Under the pieces are notes generated by a model that did no database searches, was not told where the DNA came from, and saw only the letters and a list, made by a program, of their open reading frames with translations. A stretch of 7,044 nt of DNA. Source: Bdellovibrionales bacterium (GTDB lineage Bacteria; Bdellovibrionota; Bdellovibrionia; Bdellovibrionales; UBA1609). The stretch is from contig JAGRAG010000341.1 in the NCBI GenBank assembly GCA_020435025.1, forward strand, positions 1 to 7,044, given 5' to 3'. Position 1 is the first letter of the stretch; each line of letters begins with the position of its first letter. Position numbers and translations under genes: made by a program. Positions 5,695 to 7,044 of the stretch are shown here, piece by piece.

Positions 5695-6473
5695 CTAGTG
5701 TATTGAATGATGTTCCTCTGGGAACACACCCCAAACATCTGCGTTGAAGTCAGGTGTCGTTTTAGCGGATTGCGTTTTAAAAGGGTTCTCCCATAAAACT
5801 CTCCTAAGTAGAAAGCCAGCTTTCTTTGCTCTGCTAATCCATGATCGCCAACGGCGTGTTGATCACCAAGGATCGACAATAGGCGCAGGGCTTCATTTCT
5901 CTGATCAAGATCCAAAGGGTGATTCAAACTTAATATCAGCCCGGCGATACAATCAGCCTGAAGTTCTTGGATTTTTACTGAGAGCATTGGCAACGTGTAG
6001 GGATAGGAAAAGCCATGTCGAAACTGAAGGATGTGTGCAAACTCGTGAGCCAAAATAGTGTCCATTCCAAGGGAGTAGTCGACCTTCCAATTGCTCGAAA
6101 TCTCCGTCATTAAACGAAGTCCAAATAAAATATAGTTTCCTGGTCGAAAAGCTTTAGCATTTGCCCCGTCCTCATCATTATAGGCGCCAAGACAGAGTGT
6201 GGACGACGACGAGTTAAAAACGGAATCTTGAGCGATATCAAAAGTAACTGTCCATTCGCGGAGCCGAGAAACCAGGGTTTCAACATTGCTACCAACATCA
6301 AGACGAAACGTCTTAGAATTTATTTGCAATTGAACGACCTCGTTAGAGAACCCCTGATAGCCCTTGGGGATTTGGAAAAGACATTGGGGAGTATTCATAG
6401 GGGCAATGTCGGCAATAACTGGATTTGAAACAATCGAAAAAATAATCAATAAGAATGAAAAATTTCTAATCAC
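5688..6473 (-). CDS. Secreted zinc metallopeptidase-like protein (HExxH ... ELQAD)
   Basis: A predicted exported zinc peptidase of 261 residues. A Sec signal peptide occupies about 1-21 (hydrophobic core FSFLLIIFSIV, cleavage after VIA). The catalytic helix AHEFAHILQ carries H143, E144 and H147, with E170 in QELQADCIAG as the expected third zinc ligand. The later stretch GDHGLAEQRKLAFYLGEFYG (209-228) matches the HGtxEQR block. These three blocks together resemble the neutral zinc metallopeptidase family (YpfJ-like, Pfam Zn_peptidase). The ELQADC segment is especially characteristic. The region between signal and active site (about 25-130) is divergent, and the substrate is unknown. The mature protein has four cysteines (31, 94, 175, 250), allowing disulfides in the periplasm or outside. 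The start is GTG-6473, preceded by AGGTGA (6482-6477). A strong sigma-54-type promoter lies about 40 bases upstream. The next gene downstream on the same strand, 213 bases on, encodes the PilZ protein. Confidence 0.82.
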   Translation of the reverse strand: MIRNFSFLLIIFSIVSNPVIADIAPMNTPQCLFQIPKGYQGFSNEVVQLQINSKTFRLDVGSNVETLVSRLREWTVTFDIAQDSVFNSSSSTLCLGAYNDEDGANAKAFRPGNYILFGLRLMTEISSNWKVDYSLGMDTILAHEFAHILQFRHGFSYPYTLPMLSVKIQELQADCIAGLILSLNHPLDLDQRNEALRLLSILGDQHAVGDHGLAEQRKLAFYLGEFYGRTLLKRNPLKRHLTSTQMFGVCSQRNIIQYTRR

Positions 6474-6513
6474 GGGTCACCTACGTTCGAATTGAGTGTT
6501 CCAAATATAAGAT

Positions 6514-6529
6514 TGCTAAAAAGGTGCCA
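6514..6529 (-). promoter_or_regulatory. Strong sigma-54-type -24/-12 promoter for the metallopeptidase gene
   Basis: TGGCACCTTTTTAGCA fits TGGCACG-N4-TTGCW with two mismatches; GG (6528-6527) and GC (6516-6515) are both intact and correctly spaced. The projected start near 6503 leaves a leader of about 30 bases before GTG-6473. It lies in the gap between the peptidase gene and the upstream membrane-protein gene. Confidence 0.6.
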
Positions 6530-6536
6530 CTTGGAA

Positions 6537-6553
6537 ATCAGCCTCTAACTGAT
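6537..6553 (-). terminator. Possible weak stem-loop after the membrane-protein gene
   Basis: On the minus strand ATCAG-TTAGAGG-CTGAT forms a five-base stem, 11 bases after the TAA stop, followed by only TTTCC. It is too weak to be a confident rho-independent terminator. Confidence 0.2.
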
Positions 6554-6563
6554 GATGTTTGCT

Positions 6564-7044
6564 TTAATTTTTTTGAGAAAAGGGCCTGCTCTCAGAGGAC
6601 TTTTCAAAAATATAGGCTGTTGATTTGTACTCGTGATGTTCATTAGTGAGGGTGTATTTTTGCTTGAGCAACTCAATGTCGGTGTTTTCCTGTCCTTTAA
6701 AAAAAATAAAGCGATCCGGAGCGGATGGCTTTAGAAATTCCTTAAGATCGCAAAGGGGAGCTTTTACACGGGCCGGAGACTGTTGGACGATAAAATAAAA
6801 ATTGCACATCTCTGCTAGATAGCAACAACCAAAAATGGGTGTGTTGGGCTGATTTTGATGCCACAGGGAAACAACATTTTGAATCGCTTTCATATTTGGC
6901 TTTTGAGGCTGTCCGAAAAAATTTCGGTCCTTAAAAGTCCATTTGACGGAAAAGAAAACGAACAGACTAAGAATTATGGCTCTTGGCATTTTCGACAACA
7001 TTGACAAGGTGATGGCGACAAACAGCAAAAAAGGTGGAAGCGGT
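6564..7044 (-). CDS. C-terminal part of a membrane protein (5' end beyond the window)
   Basis: The frame is open to the right edge with no good ribosome site inside, so this is the 3' part of a longer gene; about 159 residues are visible. The visible part begins with hydrophobic segments (around PFLLFVAITLSML and AIILSLFVFFSV) separated by the basic break SKMPR. This is the pattern of two closing transmembrane helices. A soluble tail of about 120 residues follows, containing WHQNQPNTPIFGCCYLAEMCNFYFI. Several transmembrane helices followed by a compact tail at the C-terminus fits polytopic ArnT/PMT-like (GT39-type) glycosyltransferases. The catalytic N-terminus is not in view, so this is only a suggestion. 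A TTG at 7028 could in principle start a 154-residue two-helix protein, but it lacks an obvious ribosome site. The stop TAA lies 90 bases before the metallopeptidase start. Confidence 0.6.
   Translation of the reverse strand, partial: PLPPFLLFVAITLSMLSKMPRAIILSLFVFFSVKWTFKDRNFFGQPQKPNMKAIQNVVSLWHQNQPNTPIFGCCYLAEMCNFYFIVQQSPARVKAPLCDLKEFLKPSAPDRFIFFKGQENTDIELLKQKYTLTNEHHEYKSTAYIFEKSSESRPFSQKN

Overview
The window looks like part of a moderately AT-rich Gram-negative chromosome, probably from a member of the Bdellovibrionota (Bdellovibrio-like). The best clue is the flagellin, which is short (277 residues) and begins MGMRITTN, as I recall for that group. Sec signal peptides, a PilZ (c-di-GMP receptor) protein and several -24/-12 (sigma-54-type) promoter-like sequences fit a motile, possibly predatory, bacterium. 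The species assignment is an inference.

Left part, plus strand (1-2404): a NifS/IscS-like cysteine desulfurase overlaps by one base the start of thiI, a short rhodanese-free tRNA 4-thiouridine synthetase. The arrangement recalls the Bacillus nifZ-thiI pair: the desulfurase takes sulfur from cysteine and the ThiI-type enzyme places it on tRNA (and, in some organisms, on the thiamine thiazole sulfur carrier). Immediately after thiI comes the most striking non-coding object here, a roughly 200-base inverted repeat (2404-2605). Its long, nearly identical arms enclose a nested hairpin. After an AT-rich promoter-like stretch comes an orphan secreted protein of 221 residues (2781-3446).

Right part, minus strand (3493-7044): read in the direction of transcription, this holds the 3' end of a membrane protein cut by the window edge, a secreted HExxH zinc metallopeptidase-like protein, a PilZ protein with a long disordered repeat-bearing N-terminus, and a flagellin. 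The last three each have their own upstream gap, and each gap holds a -24/-12-like sequence. Those of the peptidase and PilZ genes are strong and lie 20-30 bases before the start codon once the transcription start is projected. The flagellin one is weaker and competes with a sigma-28-like candidate. If real, they make this a small sigma-54-controlled set linking surface or secreted functions, c-di-GMP sensing and motility.

No tRNA, rRNA, CRISPR array, transposase gene or defence cassette was recognised. No convincing U-tract intrinsic terminator was found. The best candidates for something undescribed are the long hairpin element downstream of thiI and the sigma-54-like peptidase/PilZ/flagellin block.
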